64,000 nucleotides of DNA, from positions 60,452,541 through 60,516,540 of the forward strand of contig CM037782.1 in assembly GCA_021229015.1 (NCBI GenBank), read 5' to 3'. A model generated the notes under the pieces. The model was not told the DNA's origin, ran no database searches, and worked only from the letters and a program-made list of their open reading frames with translations. The stretch is from Solen grandis. Taxonomy: Eukaryota > Mollusca > Bivalvia > Adapedonta > Solenidae. Numbering within the stretch: position 1 is the first letter of the stretch; each line of letters begins with the position of its first letter. Below are positions 33,350-44,561 of the stretch, piece after piece. The position numbers were made by a program, and so were the translations under genes.

Positions 33350-35706
33350 AAACCAAAACCATATGAGATAGAGAGGTAAGACTGGGCAAGAGTCCAATAT
33401 AAAACAATTTCTAGACATGTGTGGACCCAAAACACAGCAGTATATATGATTGATCTACAGTGTTTAATCTGAACAACCATCATTAATATATTTAAAAAAT
33501 TCTGACAACTTGAATTCAAGACGATTTATTTCTTTTACCATTTAAAAAATCCTTGCATTATCAATCATATTTCATTATTATAACTGAAAGAAATGGGTTT
33601 TCATATAAGATAAAGTTATTCTCGATAATGTGGGAGAAAATAAATGGCTGGAACAATAAAATCTGCCCGGCTGTTTCCTGAATGACGCCTTAACTGTGGA
33701 CAACAGGAAGCCAACTTGGATGGAAAATCCCTGGACTTTATAGGTTTCCATGCCGCTAATGAATAATGGCCTTCACGCGTATTTTTCTCCCCAACGGGAA
33801 ATCAATTAATCTACTAATCTGGAGAATGAATAATGGGCCGTAACATACAGCAGTTGTTGAATTGTACATGAATGGTATGTGAAGTGAGTGAGAAAAGAAT
33901 AATTAGTAGCCCACCATAAAAGTAAATGTCACACAGTTACCTTTAACAACAGGCAAATATACATATTTGTGATATTGTTTTTTGTGTTTTTTTCCCCCAA
34001 AGAAAATGTCAATTCCACAAAATGAAAAGCACAATCAAATGATCATAACAATGATATTTCTTTTTCTTTGATGTCTTCTACCAATTTGGAAAACAAAAAG
34101 CAAAATGATAACAGATAGAATATTGCGTAATTATGGAAATATGCACATTTTTATTCAATAAATCTAGAAAACATTTAAGGAAGTCTTAAAAGTCAAGTTT
34201 TGTTGTTGTTTTTTCTACATCATTTTCCATTCGTTTTGCATTTTTCTAATATTTCATGTGTAAATAATCAACTTATTTTACCATTAACTTTTTTATTACA
34301 ATTCTGTTTTTTTCTTGTTAAAAAAACTTTAAAATCATTAAACTCAAGATACCATACCATATAAAACTGTTTAAACACATCTGGGGCTTATAATTTGCAA
34401 CTGAGTGTGTGTCTTTGTGTGTGGGATTTGAAAAGGAACTAATAATAAACATAGGAAGATTATGTAGAAGTGAAATTCAACATCGAAACAATATTCTAAT
34501 TTAATTTAGAGAAACAATATTTTCTATTGATTTATTCATGAGCATCCTCGATACCACGCAAATGAAATCATTATTTGATTGCCATGGAAACAAAAAAGTA
34601 ATTTACATGTTAATGATGTGACTTTCTGTAACAAATGCTTTAATCAAAACACTTATCACACTTTAGCTTGAAAGCTTAATTTCTAATTAGTGATATGGAG
34701 GGTATAACGAGAGCTATCACTAAAGGTGATAAATACCCCTGCATCCCAAATGTCTCCATGTCATATGAGTGTAGGACAGGACATTATTAGCTTTCCTATA
34801 TAGCTCCTACTTTTGTCAAGTGATTCTATATTAATTCCTACCATATAATCCTTTTAAATGCCCCTCAAGGGCATTGTAATTTATTTTTTGAGTAAACTAT
34901 GGTTGCAAAATTAACAATTCACTGTTTACTTGCTCATACTTTGGTCATTCTTAAATAAATTATAAGTACATATTGTTTCAGTTAAATCTATTTAAACGTA
35001 TAACCTTGAAAGGTTCTTTTATTTTTCTCTGCAAAAAGGTGGAGGTCTTATGGTAACTTCATTAACTTTGTTACTCAAAAACCTCATTAATTTATTCAGG
35101 AAATAAACAAGTGCCATACTTCTAAACAAATTATGGACTAAGCTTTCTTCATTTTCAAACTTTTTTTTTAATATCTGGAGTATTTAATTAGAAAATCTCT
35201 ATACAAATGTACATATCCAAGGTGCACCCATGCCATCAACTTTCAGGTATGCTTTTATTCCTTTGTTCACAAACTCAATGGAAGCTTCATTGCTATCCTA
35301 AAACTAATATTTGGACTAGCTGTTTCCATATGGAGCGGACAAAAAGAACAACAAAAACAAAACCAGTCTAATTGATGCTTTGTTTTTCTGATAACCATTA
35401 TGACAGCACAGCGTTGCAGGAAATGAGGTCCGCCAATTTTTCACGCTTCATTTCTGATTTATGTTTCTTGGGAAAATTTGTAGAACAATTAGTATCAAGC
35501 ATAGGGCAGACATTTCAGAAGCAGCAGTTTATCATTCATCATCATTTGTAGCAGCAAGAACAGCAGTAGTACCCAGCGGTAGGAGTAATACCGTTAGAAA
35601 GGCTTTATCAAGTCCAGCTTTTGATTACATGCAATGCTGGGTTGGAAAATTATGGCCTTTTAAGTTATGAAACTTATGATGGAAAATATTAAAGCAGTTT
35701 GTTCAC
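33350..35706. other. AT-rich, no supported gene
   Basis: 33690-33870 (GCCGCTAATGAATAATGGCC, AATCAATTAATCTACTAATC) is rich in homeodomain-type cores and may be a regulatory element. The rest has only short, unsupported frames. Confidence 0.3.
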
Positions 35707-36025
35707 ATGTGTTAATGTTGGTGAAGTCTTTAACTGTTTCCTGACAAATAAGCTTGGAATGTGTAGGTCACATTGCAATGCTATTTTTATAAACAACTCT
35801 TGGGGAAAATCATTTAAATAAAGAATACAGCATCTCCAAAGCAGGTGCTTGCAATACCATGTGACAGCAGGTGCTTGCAATACTATGTGACAGCAGGTGC
35901 TTGCAATACCATGTGACAGCAGGTGCTTGCAATACCATGTGACACATTCTGGGACCAGTTCCTGGAATTGAGCCTGTGAAGTGAGTGCATGAGTGAGAGT
36001 GAAGGTGATCATATCAGTCAAGTGA
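35707..36025. repeat. interspersed segment paired with 45037-45312, with 26-bp tandem x4
   Basis: Shares TGTTGGTGAA, TCCTGACAAATAA, CACATTGC, GAATACAG(C/T)ATC, ATGTRACACATTCT and GTGAAGTGA in order with the segment at 45037. Here the block GCAGGTGCTTGCAATACCAT plus GTGACA is repeated four times (35838-35945); the other copy has a single diverged equivalent. Confidence 0.75.
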
Positions 36026-36067
36026 CGACAAATGAAAATAGACATCTAAATTCAGATGTTATAATTC

Positions 36068-36309
36068 TTAACCCTTTCCCTCATATAGACTTATTTTGAC
36101 GCACTCAATAGGTATCACATAAAGCCTGATCTGCAGAAAACCACAGTTAAACCTTACCAAATTTAATTACAAAATCCTCATTACCAGACAACCGAGGAGC
36201 AGCGAACAGCATAAAACCTGATCAGCCTGCAAGTTACTCGCAGGCTGATCTGGTTTTATGCTGTTCGCATAGGTCTTTTCATGGTTTCCTCTATGAGGGA
36301 AAGGGTTAA
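36068..36309 (+). mobile_element. piggyBac-type MITE family A, copy 11
   Basis: Full length with TTAA on both sides. The right end is shared with the tandem duplication that follows. Confidence 0.92.
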
Positions 36310-36569
36310 TGTAGTTCAAATATCATTTGTACACTATTACATGTGATGGGGAAACCATCCAATTTATTTACAATCATGGATGGTTGCATTGGGTGACCAT
36401 ACGTCAGTAGATGGGCCCAGGAATCGAACCCTGGAAAGGGAAAAGGGTTAATGTAGTTCAAATATCATTTGTACACTATTACATGTGATGGGGAAACCAT
36501 CCAATTTATTTACAATCATGGATGGTTGCATTGGGTGACCATACGTCAGTAGATGGGCCCAGGAATCGA
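36302..36569. repeat. 142-bp direct tandem duplication spanning a MITE end
   Basis: AGGGTTAATGTAGTTCAAAT through CCCAGGAATCGAACCC occurs at 36302-36443 and again from 36444 with almost no differences. The unit starts inside the terminal AGGGTTAA of MITE copy 11 and ends inside the tRNA-like segment. Confidence 0.92.
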
Positions 36570-36626
36570 ACCCGGGACACATCGGTGAGAAGCGAAGTGT
36601 GTTATCACTATGCTATCCAGACACCA
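36400..36626 (-). mobile_element. tRNA-like SINE head (minus strand)
   Basis: On the minus strand, GGTGTCTGGATAGCATAGTG (A-box-like) and CCCGGGTTCGATTCCTGG (B box) lie at tRNA spacing, about 60 nt apart. The structure outside the promoter boxes is not a canonical cloverleaf, so this is a SINE head rather than a tRNA gene. A partial copy lies in the first duplication unit. Confidence 0.6.
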
Positions 36627-36706
36627 AAAATCTTGTGTTTGTGACATCAAAATATAAGCTGGTAAATAGATATTTGCATATCAGAAAAATGATAGCTTTT
36701 GAAACA

Positions 36707-36836
36707 ACAAGTGTTCCTTTGAACACATGTCTTACCTGATGAAAGATGTGTGACAGAAAAAGTGTGACAAGTGTGACAGACTGACAGACAGATGACAGAG
36801 AAATGATCCATATGTGTCACCTTTCCTTACAGAGCA
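36707..36836 (+). mobile_element. interspersed repeat family G, copy 3
   Basis: CAAGTGTTCCTTTGAACACA, a GACAGACTGACAGACAGATG stretch and AATGATCCATATGTGTCACC follow the same order as the other copies. Confidence 0.65.
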
Positions 36837-37678
36837 ACAACACATTGAACTTGGCCATTCCTACTCTAATGTTATGTTGCTGTCTCAGTTAACGCTAAAT
36901 ACATTTTTTCATTTAGACCGACAAACTCTTAACACCAGAAGGAAGTAATTGACAACCGTGCTGATAATTACAACCTTTGCCACAGACAGGACGTTACAAC
37001 CCATAATCACCATGGAAATACATGCCATTGTGCAATAATGGTCGCCGTCTAGTGCTACGTTCCTATCCCATGTGATTACCAAATTGCCCATGATGCAATT
37101 AGCAACTGAACAAGACAGATACTGTCCGCAGTCTGCAAGTCATGCAGGTCAAACACGGTCATGCATCGTCTGCCAAAGCGCTATTTGTCAATTAATTAGC
37201 GTTTCCCTTGAGACTGCATTGAGTTCTCACATTACTTATATATACAAAGGCAACAACCGACATGTGCAGTTTTATAGACTTTGTTCAGTCAAACAGCCAT
37301 GCAGGCCCTTGATTATTTCACAGTAGCACAAGACTCAATATCCTATGTGGCTATCAGTCAAACGCTATTCTCCATTTTATTGGTCTCCATGAATTCAGAC
37401 TCTCCGTGAAATATCTCATCGCCATTTTTCTTTACTGTATATACGTCCTCTGGAAGATCACATCCTGTACTGTCTGTATAAAACTGTAATATGCCAGCTG
37501 ATGAGGTTTTGAACCATTTCAAGTATGACAGGTAACAACAGATGAACAATAACTTATCATCTTTTGATGCTGATATAATTAATTGTAGTATCATAAGCTG
37601 TGTATTCCAATTATCCTTTACACTAAACCAATGGATTCAAAATTCCCATTATGAAAAGGCTGACACATTCTAACTATA
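36837..37678. other. possible conserved non-coding element; weak coding frame
   Basis: 37020-37330 has mixed composition and CTATTTGTCAATTAATTAGC, suggestive of an enhancer. A minus-strand open frame at 37358-37594 reads plausibly in part (CDLPEDVYTVKKNGDEIFHG) but has no convincing acceptor or donor. Status undecided. Confidence 0.25.
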
Positions 37679-39027
37679 AACAAGAGGGCCAAGATGGCCC
37701 TGTGTCGCTCACCTGAGTAAGATGGCTGTGTTAGGCATAATGACAAAAAATCTGGCATCTAAAAGTGTTTTTCTAACATTTGACTAAGTGACCTACATAT
37801 TGATCCTACCTGAATTTGCACTCAACTGGGAATTCATGCAGTCATCATTCATATTAAGTTTAATGAAGACTGGGACAAAAATGTAGGCCTCTAGAGTGTT
37901 CACAAGGTTTTTCTTAGATTTGACCTGGTGACCTAGTTTTTGACCTCATGTGACTCATTTTCAAACTCATCCAATATATCAATTAGACAAACATCCTGAC
38001 TAAATCTATTGAAGATTGGGCTAAAACTGTGGCCTCTAGAGTGTTCGCATGGTTTTTCTAAGATTTTCCCTTGTGACCTAGTTTTTCCCCACATTACCCA
38101 ATTTCGAACTCATCTGAGATATCATGTAGACAAACATCCTGATTAAGTTTGATGAAGATTGGGCCAAATTTGTGGCCTCTAGAGTGTTCACAAGGTTTTT
38201 CTAAGATTTGACCTAGTGACCTAGTTTTTGACCCCACATGACCCAATTTCGAACTCATCCGAGATATCATGTAGACAAACATCCTGACCAAGTTTCGTGA
38301 ACATTGGGCCATAACTGTGGCCTGTATAGTGTTCACAAGGTTTTTCTAAGATTTGACCTGGTGACCTAGTTTTTGACCCCACATGACCCAATTTCGAACT
38401 CATCTGAGATATCATGTAGACAAACATCCTGACCAAGTTTCATGAGGATTGGGCCAAAACTGTGGCCTCTAGAGTGTTCACAAGGTTTTTCTAAGATTTG
38501 ACCTGGTGACCTAGTTTTTAACCCCACATGACCCAATTTCGAACTCATCTGAGATATCATGTAGACAAACATCCTGACTAAGTTTCATGAAGATTGGGCT
38601 AAAACTGTGGCCTCTAGAGAGTTCACAAGGTTTTTCTTAGATTTGACCTGGTGACCTAGTTTTTGATCCTTTTAGATTTGACCTGTGACCTATTTTTGAC
38701 CCACATGCCCAATTTCAACCATCAGATATCATGTAGACAAACATCCTGAAATTTATGAAGATTGGCCAAATGTGGCCTCTAGAGTGTTCACAAGGTTTTT
38801 TAAGATTTGACCTAGTGACCTAGTTTTTGACCCCACATGACCCAATTTCGAACTCATCCGAGATATCATGTAGACAAACATCCTGACCAAGTTTCATGAA
38901 GATTGGGCCAAAACTGTGGCCTCTAGAGTGTTTACAAGCAATTGTTGACGACGGACGACTGACGACGCACGACGGACAAAAGGCGATCACAAAAGCTCAC
39001 CCGAGCACAAGTGCTCAGGTGAGCTAA
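37679..39027 (+). mobile_element. Helentron/pearl-like repeat with ~146-bp central monomers
   Basis: Starts AACAAGAGGGCCAAGATGGC and contains the short palindrome GGGCC...GGCCC. It has about seven tandem monomers with GTTCACAAGGTTTTTCTAAG, TGACCTAGTTTTTGACC, CATGTAGACAAACATCCTGA and GATTGGGCCAAAACTGTGGC. It ends in a GACGACGGACGACTG stretch and a hairpin GCTCACCCGAGCAC/GTGCTCAGGTGAGC directly followed by CTAA. A 3' hairpin plus CTRR is the Helitron-type end, and central tandem repeats are typical of Helentron-associated elements. The monomer at 38655-38760 is degraded by many single-base deletions. Open frames across it are by-products. Confidence 0.8.
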
Positions 39028-39202
39028 AAAAGCAAAAAAAAAAAACAACAAGAGGCCCACATGTGGATGCCAACACTCATCTATTTTTTGTTTTGTTATT
39101 TTTTTTCAAAGGGGAGATAAATTTGGTCAAAATGGACATAAGAGTTATGGCCCTTGTTGGGACTGTAGCACAGGTGATAGTGAACAAGTATGTGAAGTTA
39201 GA

Positions 39203-40449
39203 TAACAGAAGTATTCATAGATTAGAAGTTACAGTGTAATGTGAAGTTAGATACTGTAGTATCAGTTATTTTAGCGCAGTCTAAATTTCGCGCTACCCTC
39301 TCTAAAAACCATTTCGCGCGGTGCTAAATTCGCGCATTTCCCATTTCAAAAAAAAAGTATAAAAAATAAATATGAATAAATAAAAAAATATCCATTTCGT
39401 TCTGAATGACTGATTTGGTGCCCCGGATATCGAATGCTAATTTATTACCGACTGATATGTTTGCGCTACCCTCCCTCCAGGTAAGTGACGTCATAGGGGT
39501 GGGTTACAGATAAGGGTTACTGGGAAGTTGTTAATTAGCACCGTCTCCTAATTGCTGGGGCCAAACTGCCGAAAGATGGCATTTCCTTTGTTATCGACTG
39601 CAGCACTTCCGGTGATCAAACAATCTATTCTCCGGGACCTTTTTGTTTTACAGGGGGGGGGGGGGAGAGTGTTTGTGTACACGTTATACATCGCTATGGT
39701 ACACACTCGTACACATATGGTTTCTGGAAATGTTAACATGATCTTTAACACATTTTGTAACGAAATATTTAAGGAATATAATATTTTCAAAAATCATTGT
39801 ACTTTGATGAATTTATGCATAAAGGTCAGTGCCTGAATAATGACTCGGCAAAAATGAGTTAACATCACGCAAGCGTAAATTGCATGCACCGGTTCAACAC
39901 CGGTAAAAGGTAAGTTAGAATATACAAAAAAAAAATCTTATTTTAAAAAGAATAACTCAGCTTATTGATTTGATATTAGTCTCAAATAGAACACGAATGT
40001 AAAACCCTTGGGAAACTGTTGGTTTTATTGATCTAAGATGGTACTGATTATAAAACAACGCATGAAATTTAGTTGTCAAAATCGGTGTCAAACAAAAAAA
40101 TACCATATATATTCTTTGATTATACAGACTTAATATCGCGCGGTCCTAAATTCACGGAAGGTCCATTGCGCGAAAATCGCGAAAATTAGACCAGCGCGAA
40201 CAATACTGATACTACAGTAACAGAAGTATTCATAGATTAGAAGTTACAGTGTAATGTGAAGTTAGATAACAGAAGTATTCATAGATTAGAAGTTACAGTG
40301 TAATGTGAAGTTAGATAACAGAAGTATTCATAGATTAGAAGTTACAGTGTAATGTGAAGTTAGATAACAGAAGTATTCATAGATTAGAAGTTACAGTGTA
40401 ATGTGAAGTTAGATAACAGAAGTATTCATAGATTAGAAGTTACAGTGGT
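39203..40449. repeat. 49-bp tandem array split by a transposon
   Basis: The unit AACAGAAGTATTCATAGATT, AGAAGTTACAGTGTAATGTG, AAGTTAGAT occurs about once before and nearly five times after the element at 39254-40217. The unit matches the tail of the second monomer near 41370-41650 (AGTTTGAG...AAGGATT...AGAAGTTA), so it was amplified from the host repeat. Confidence 0.9.
39254..40217. mobile_element. 964-bp TA-flanked TIR element nested in the 49-bp array
   Basis: The left end is TA|CTGTAGTATCAGTTATTTT and the right end is CAATACTGATACTACAG|TA. The subterminal parts contain CGCGCTA/TTTCGCG-type motifs on both sides. The unoccupied site GTTAGATAACAG in neighbouring units shows a TA duplication. 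Short frames inside (39548-39836, both strands) resemble no transposase, so it is non-autonomous. The ends resemble family C MITEs (CTGTA). Confidence 0.85.
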
Positions 40450-41246
40450 CACACAATTCCTCATTCCCTTCTTATTCTATATCAATTTACGGACAATTCT
40501 TCAAACATGCAATTTTGGATTCCTCGAGCTCCGTCCTCAATCCCTTAAGATAGTATATCCTATATAATTTATATGCGGTTCCTCAAAGTCAATATCAAAA
40601 CCTACCTGTATCTCCTTGACAACCAAACTCCAACCCTATGACCATGTAATTAACACCTTGGTCAAGATGGTTTTTCATTTGTTTTCACACATCGTCAAAC
40701 CTCCAGAGTGTACTATGGTGAATTGTTATATAAAAACGAACATATAAAACGTGTATTTTTGCACCTACTGATCATGTAACAAACTGTGATGGGTCTGCAT
40801 GATTAATCATTTGTCATTAAAGGATCCGATTTTGTTGTTTGTGCGGTGTTCTTTTTCTCTGTAATCATTAATTTGGAGAACCAAGGCAAATTGTTAAGTG
40901 TTTATTACAAGAATGTAAAAAATATGCCACCATAATTATACACAAACTAAAGCAAAGGATTTCAATCAAATTATTGGTAAAACAAAAGAACTTATTTCTG
41001 ACTTAATTCTCACAATGAAAACTATGATCATGCTATTATTGTAATGGTTAAACATATTTTATGTTTATGTTTAAAAAGTACTACTAAAGGCTAAACATAA
41101 CAAAATAATTAATGAAATGATAAAGTTAAGGTACGTATCAACAAATACAACAAATGAATTTTGACATTTGATTCCTCGAATACAGCGATTCTTCAAATTA
41201 TTTTTTTTTAGATCCTGCCCGACCTCAAGGAATCGCATGATCACTG
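40443..41246. mobile_element. 804-bp TA-flanked TIR element
   Basis: TA|CAGTGGTCACACAATTCCT on the left pairs with AGGAATCGCATGATCACTG|TA on the right, with about four mismatches in 19. GATTCCTCGA-type motifs are repeated inside both ends. TA target and CAGTG termini suggest the pogo/Tc1-mariner group. No coding frame. Confidence 0.75.
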
Positions 41247-41388
41247 TATAGCCAAGTTAAAAGTTTTTCACTGTATTTTTTAAAGAGAGATACATTTGGT
41301 CAAAATGGTTCTATGAGTTATGGCCCTTGTTGGGAATGTAGCCCTTGCGATAGTGACCAAGTGTGTGATTAGTTTGAGGACTGAAGGA

Positions 41389-41630
41389 TTAACCCTTTCC
41401 CTCATAGAGGACACCATGAAAAGACCTATGCGAACAGCATAAAACCAGATCAGCCTGCGAGTAACTCGCAGGCTGATCAGGTTTTATGCTGTTCGCTGCT
41501 CCTCAGTGGTCTGGAAATGAGGATTTTGTAATTAAATTTGGTAAGGTTTAACTGTGGTTTTCTGCAGATCAGGCTTTATGTGGTACCTACTGAGTGCGTC
41601 AAAATGAGTCTATATGAGGGAAAGGGTTAA
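41389..41630 (-). mobile_element. piggyBac-type MITE family A, copy 12
   Basis: Full length, TTAA on both sides, inserted in the second monomer of the Helentron-like repeat at GGATTAATGG. Intact central palindrome. Confidence 0.93.
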
Positions 41631-41926
41631 TGGTTTAGAAGTTATAGCCATGGTTAACATTTTCACAACGACAACACCAATGTGATGACAATAACTTGAC
41701 TTTTTTTTCCTTGAAAACAGACAAGCTAAAAATGGTAAACAGTTTAACTAATATAACCTGAACTACCTTTGTAACCTAAATCAGAATCTTCAGCTAGGAG
41801 AGACATTGTCCATATTTTATATACTCTGACTTATAATTAACTACCTTGTATGAAATGGGCTTATTTTGGAATTTCATTCTGCAACAGTATCATTAATGAC
41901 ATCCACATATTTTCAGGTTAAGGGAA

Positions 41927-41995
41927 ACTACAAAAGCAAACAGAGGCTTCTATGAAGATCCATACAGCTGTTGCAAAATAGGAGCCGAAGACTAA
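41927..41995 (+). CDS. low-confidence candidate terminal exon
   Basis: A branch-like TTAATGAC and the acceptor CACATATTTTCAG precede a frame ending LRETTKANRGFYEDPYSCCK, then IGAED and a stop. No start, donor partner or family is known. At only 22 codons, chance is likely. The minus strand is also open here. Confidence 0.12.
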   Translation, partial: TTKANRGFYEDPYSCCKIGAED

Positions 41996-43126
41996 CTCAC
42001 AAAAAAAATCTAGGAATACAATGAACCAACGGAACTGAGTGGATTTAAGTAATAGTAAAACAGAGACTACTACCACTTGGCTACAGAGAACCCCCAGTCA
42101 CAAAATGTCTATGTAATAAAATTGAATATGAAACCATCCATCCCAATCCTTGAATATTTAATACACAATGGGACAAGAACCAGTTTTGAATATCCTGATG
42201 CCAAATACAGTCACTGTATCAATTAACCAGATGTAGTGACGCCTTTCACTTTACGCTTTCTTGCTTACATGAAATAATGTCAATAACATTTCCGCACATG
42301 CCAAATAAAATTGATGCCCTTTTTCATTATTATCTCTGAATCTGGTATCCATCGCTAGGCACATGACATGTGACGGCTCATCCCCCATCTGAATGATGGT
42401 CATAAGTCTTCGATGACACAATCAAACCGTAATCTGATTTTAGTTGATGGATTGGTCTGGGGATAATACATTGTCATCTATAATTATAGAAGTCCACATA
42501 CTTACAACATGAAACAGAGCACCAAAGATATTAGTATATCACCCCTAAATGAAAACATTTATAAGATCATTGTTGGATTTTTCCACACTTCCAATGTGGG
42601 ATATTCTGGGCTCCCAGTGGGGACATTCCGGGTTTCCAGAGGGGACATTCCTGGATCCCATGTCTGAACTGGTATCTTGTTTGGAAGATCATGGTCATCT
42701 GGGATCCCATTCCCAAAGTCAACTGATAACAAATTCTGGAGAAAACTAGTTGATAGTCTAATAGGTCTCAAGAGAACAGCTAAATCAATGTATTAATGCT
42801 GAAAATGCCATAATTTATATATCTATTTATAAATTTCAAACAACAACAATCATGGGTTTTGCAAAGTCTAGCATCTTAATAAAAATTACTCTTTATGTTT
42901 TCAAAGAAGGCTTCATAGTAGATTCCGTCCACAGTGTACCATTTAGATTTTTTTTTTTGGGTTAAAGTGTTAACTTCAACAGTAAACCAATGAAGCACAA
43001 GCAAGGCATCATGACACACAATACTAGTTTGTTAGCACTAAGAGATTGACAGCAAGTCCATGGAATTATGGACACATTATTGTCTAAAAACTGCCTGTAT
43101 GCAAAACCCCATGAGAAAGTGTACAT
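41996..43126. other. no gene; short tandem and possible conserved patch
   Basis: At 42600-42665, GGGGACATTCCTGG-like 24-bp units occur about three times. 42340-42470 has mixed composition and may be regulatory. The opposite-strand frames at 42549-42771 come from the tandem. Confidence 0.35.
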
Positions 43127-43463
43127 TTAACCCTTTCCCTCATAGAGGACACCATGATAAGACCTATGCAAACAGCATAAAACCAGATCAGCCTGCGAGT
43201 AACTCGCAGGCTGATCAGGTTTTATGCTGTTCGCTGCTCCTCAGTGGTCTGGAAATGAGGATTTTGTTATTAAATTTGGTAAGATTTAACTGTGGTTTTC
43301 TGCAGATCAGGCTTTATGTGTTACCTATTGATATATGAGGAAAAGGGTTAAAATGAGTCTATATGAGGGAAAGGGTTAAAATGAGTCTATATGAGGGAAA
43401 GGGTTAAAATGAGTCTATATGAGGGCAAGGGTTAAAATGAGTCTATATGAGGGAAAGGGTTAA
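43127..43463 (-). mobile_element. piggyBac-type MITE family A, copy 13, with amplified terminus
   Basis: The left part is a normal reverse-orientation copy. Its right end, AATGAGTCTATATGAGGGAA plus AGGGTTAA, is repeated about five times in tandem (28-bp unit, 43330-43463), beginning after a truncated ATTGATATATGAGGAAAAGG. The outermost units retain TTAA. Confidence 0.92.
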
Positions 43464-43914
43464 GTCCATGGATATAGAGACAACTGCCTGGTTATACAAG
43501 CTCATTGGTATATATGCAGACAGTATCTGTTTCCAATTTCTATTTCAAGAACTTTTAGACAAAACACAGCCCCTGTAATCATCTCCCTGGACTGTATCAT
43601 ATGACAGCCTTTCTGCATCCTGCCATTGTACGTCCATTACAATACCTGTTTGTAAGCCTGTGAGAATATAGTTTACCATTTTAAATGTACTTTGTCCATG
43701 GATTATAGACAAAAAAAGCCGGCCTGATGGATGATTATAGATAAACATGGCTCATATGTTTATTTTATTATGGACATTAGACAAAAATTTAATATAGCCT
43801 GTCTGCAAATCTATGGATAATAACAATAGTCTGTTTTTTGGAAAAAAATATTGAAATAAAAAAATAATTTAAAGTACACTAAACTTGAAAATACAGTCTG
43901 CAACTCAAAATGAG

Positions 43915-44560
43915 TAAATAATCTCTGCTACTCAATTTTAATACAACATACAGTCTGCACCTCAACTTGTATATACAGTCTGTAACTCAACTTGTATATA
44001 CAGTCTGTAACTCAACTTGAGGAAATAAAATCTTCTAAACAAATTGAATTAACCCTTTCCCTCATATAGACTCATTTTAATGCATTCAATAGGTACCACA
44101 TAAAGCCTGATCTGCAGAAAACCACAGTTAAACCTTACCAAATTTAATTATAAAGTCCTCATTTCCAGACCACCGAGGAGCAGCATTACTCGCAGGCTGA
44201 TCTGGTTTTATGTTGTTCGCATAGGTCTTTTCATCGTTTCCTCTATGAGGGGAAGGGTTAAACAATAACAGACTTCCAACTCATCTTCAATATGAGTCTT
44301 CAACTCAACTTGAATATATAGTACAGTTTGCAACTAATGTGTATATACAAAATGCAACTCAACTTGAATATATAGTACAGTTTGCAACTAATGTATATAC
44401 AAACTGCAACTCAACTTGAATATATAATACAGTTTGCAACTAATGTGTATATATACAAACTGCAACTCAACTTGAATATATGGTCTGCACCTCAATTTGA
44501 ATGATCATACACTCTGCAACTCAACTTGAATATTATGTAATAACGTCTGCAACTCAACTT
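43915..44560. repeat. degenerate tandem repeat of CTGCAACTCAACTTG units
   Basis: CAGTCTGYAACTCAACTTG, with TATATAGTACAGTTTGCAAC and TAATGTGTATATACAAA, recurs at variable 27-60-bp spacing. The array is interrupted by the MITE at 44049-44261. Confidence 0.8.
44049..44261 (+). mobile_element. piggyBac-type MITE family A, copy 14 (hairpin damaged), inside a tandem array
   Basis: TTAACCCTTTCCCTCATA to GAGGGGAAGGGTTAA. The left arm of the central hairpin is deleted (GAGGAGCAGCATTACTCG). Confidence 0.9.
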
Positions 44561-44561
44561 G

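Larger units (their letters stand above)
39051..41728 (+). mobile_element. composite Helentron-like repeat with three nested transposons
   Basis: Begins ACAAGAGGCCCACATGTGG and ends ACAAGCTAA after a CAACGACAACACC stretch. Two monomers share GGTCAAAATGG, GAGTTATGGCCCTTGTTGGG and GATAGTGAMCAAGTRTGTG. The tail of the first monomer is amplified as a 49-bp array. The continuity is broken by TA-flanked elements at 39254-40217 and 40443-41246 and by a family A MITE at 41389-41630. Removing these restores a single-element order. Confidence 0.65.

Noticed and set aside
38094..38572. Related minus-strand frames MSSKLGHVG... as a gene family
   Set aside because: They recur because of the tandem monomers of the Helentron-like element, each frame being one monomer translated antisense.
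39548..39836. Transposase in the nested 964-bp element
   Set aside because: The frames on either strand are under 100 codons and show no DDE motif or helix-turn-helix; the element is treated as non-autonomous.
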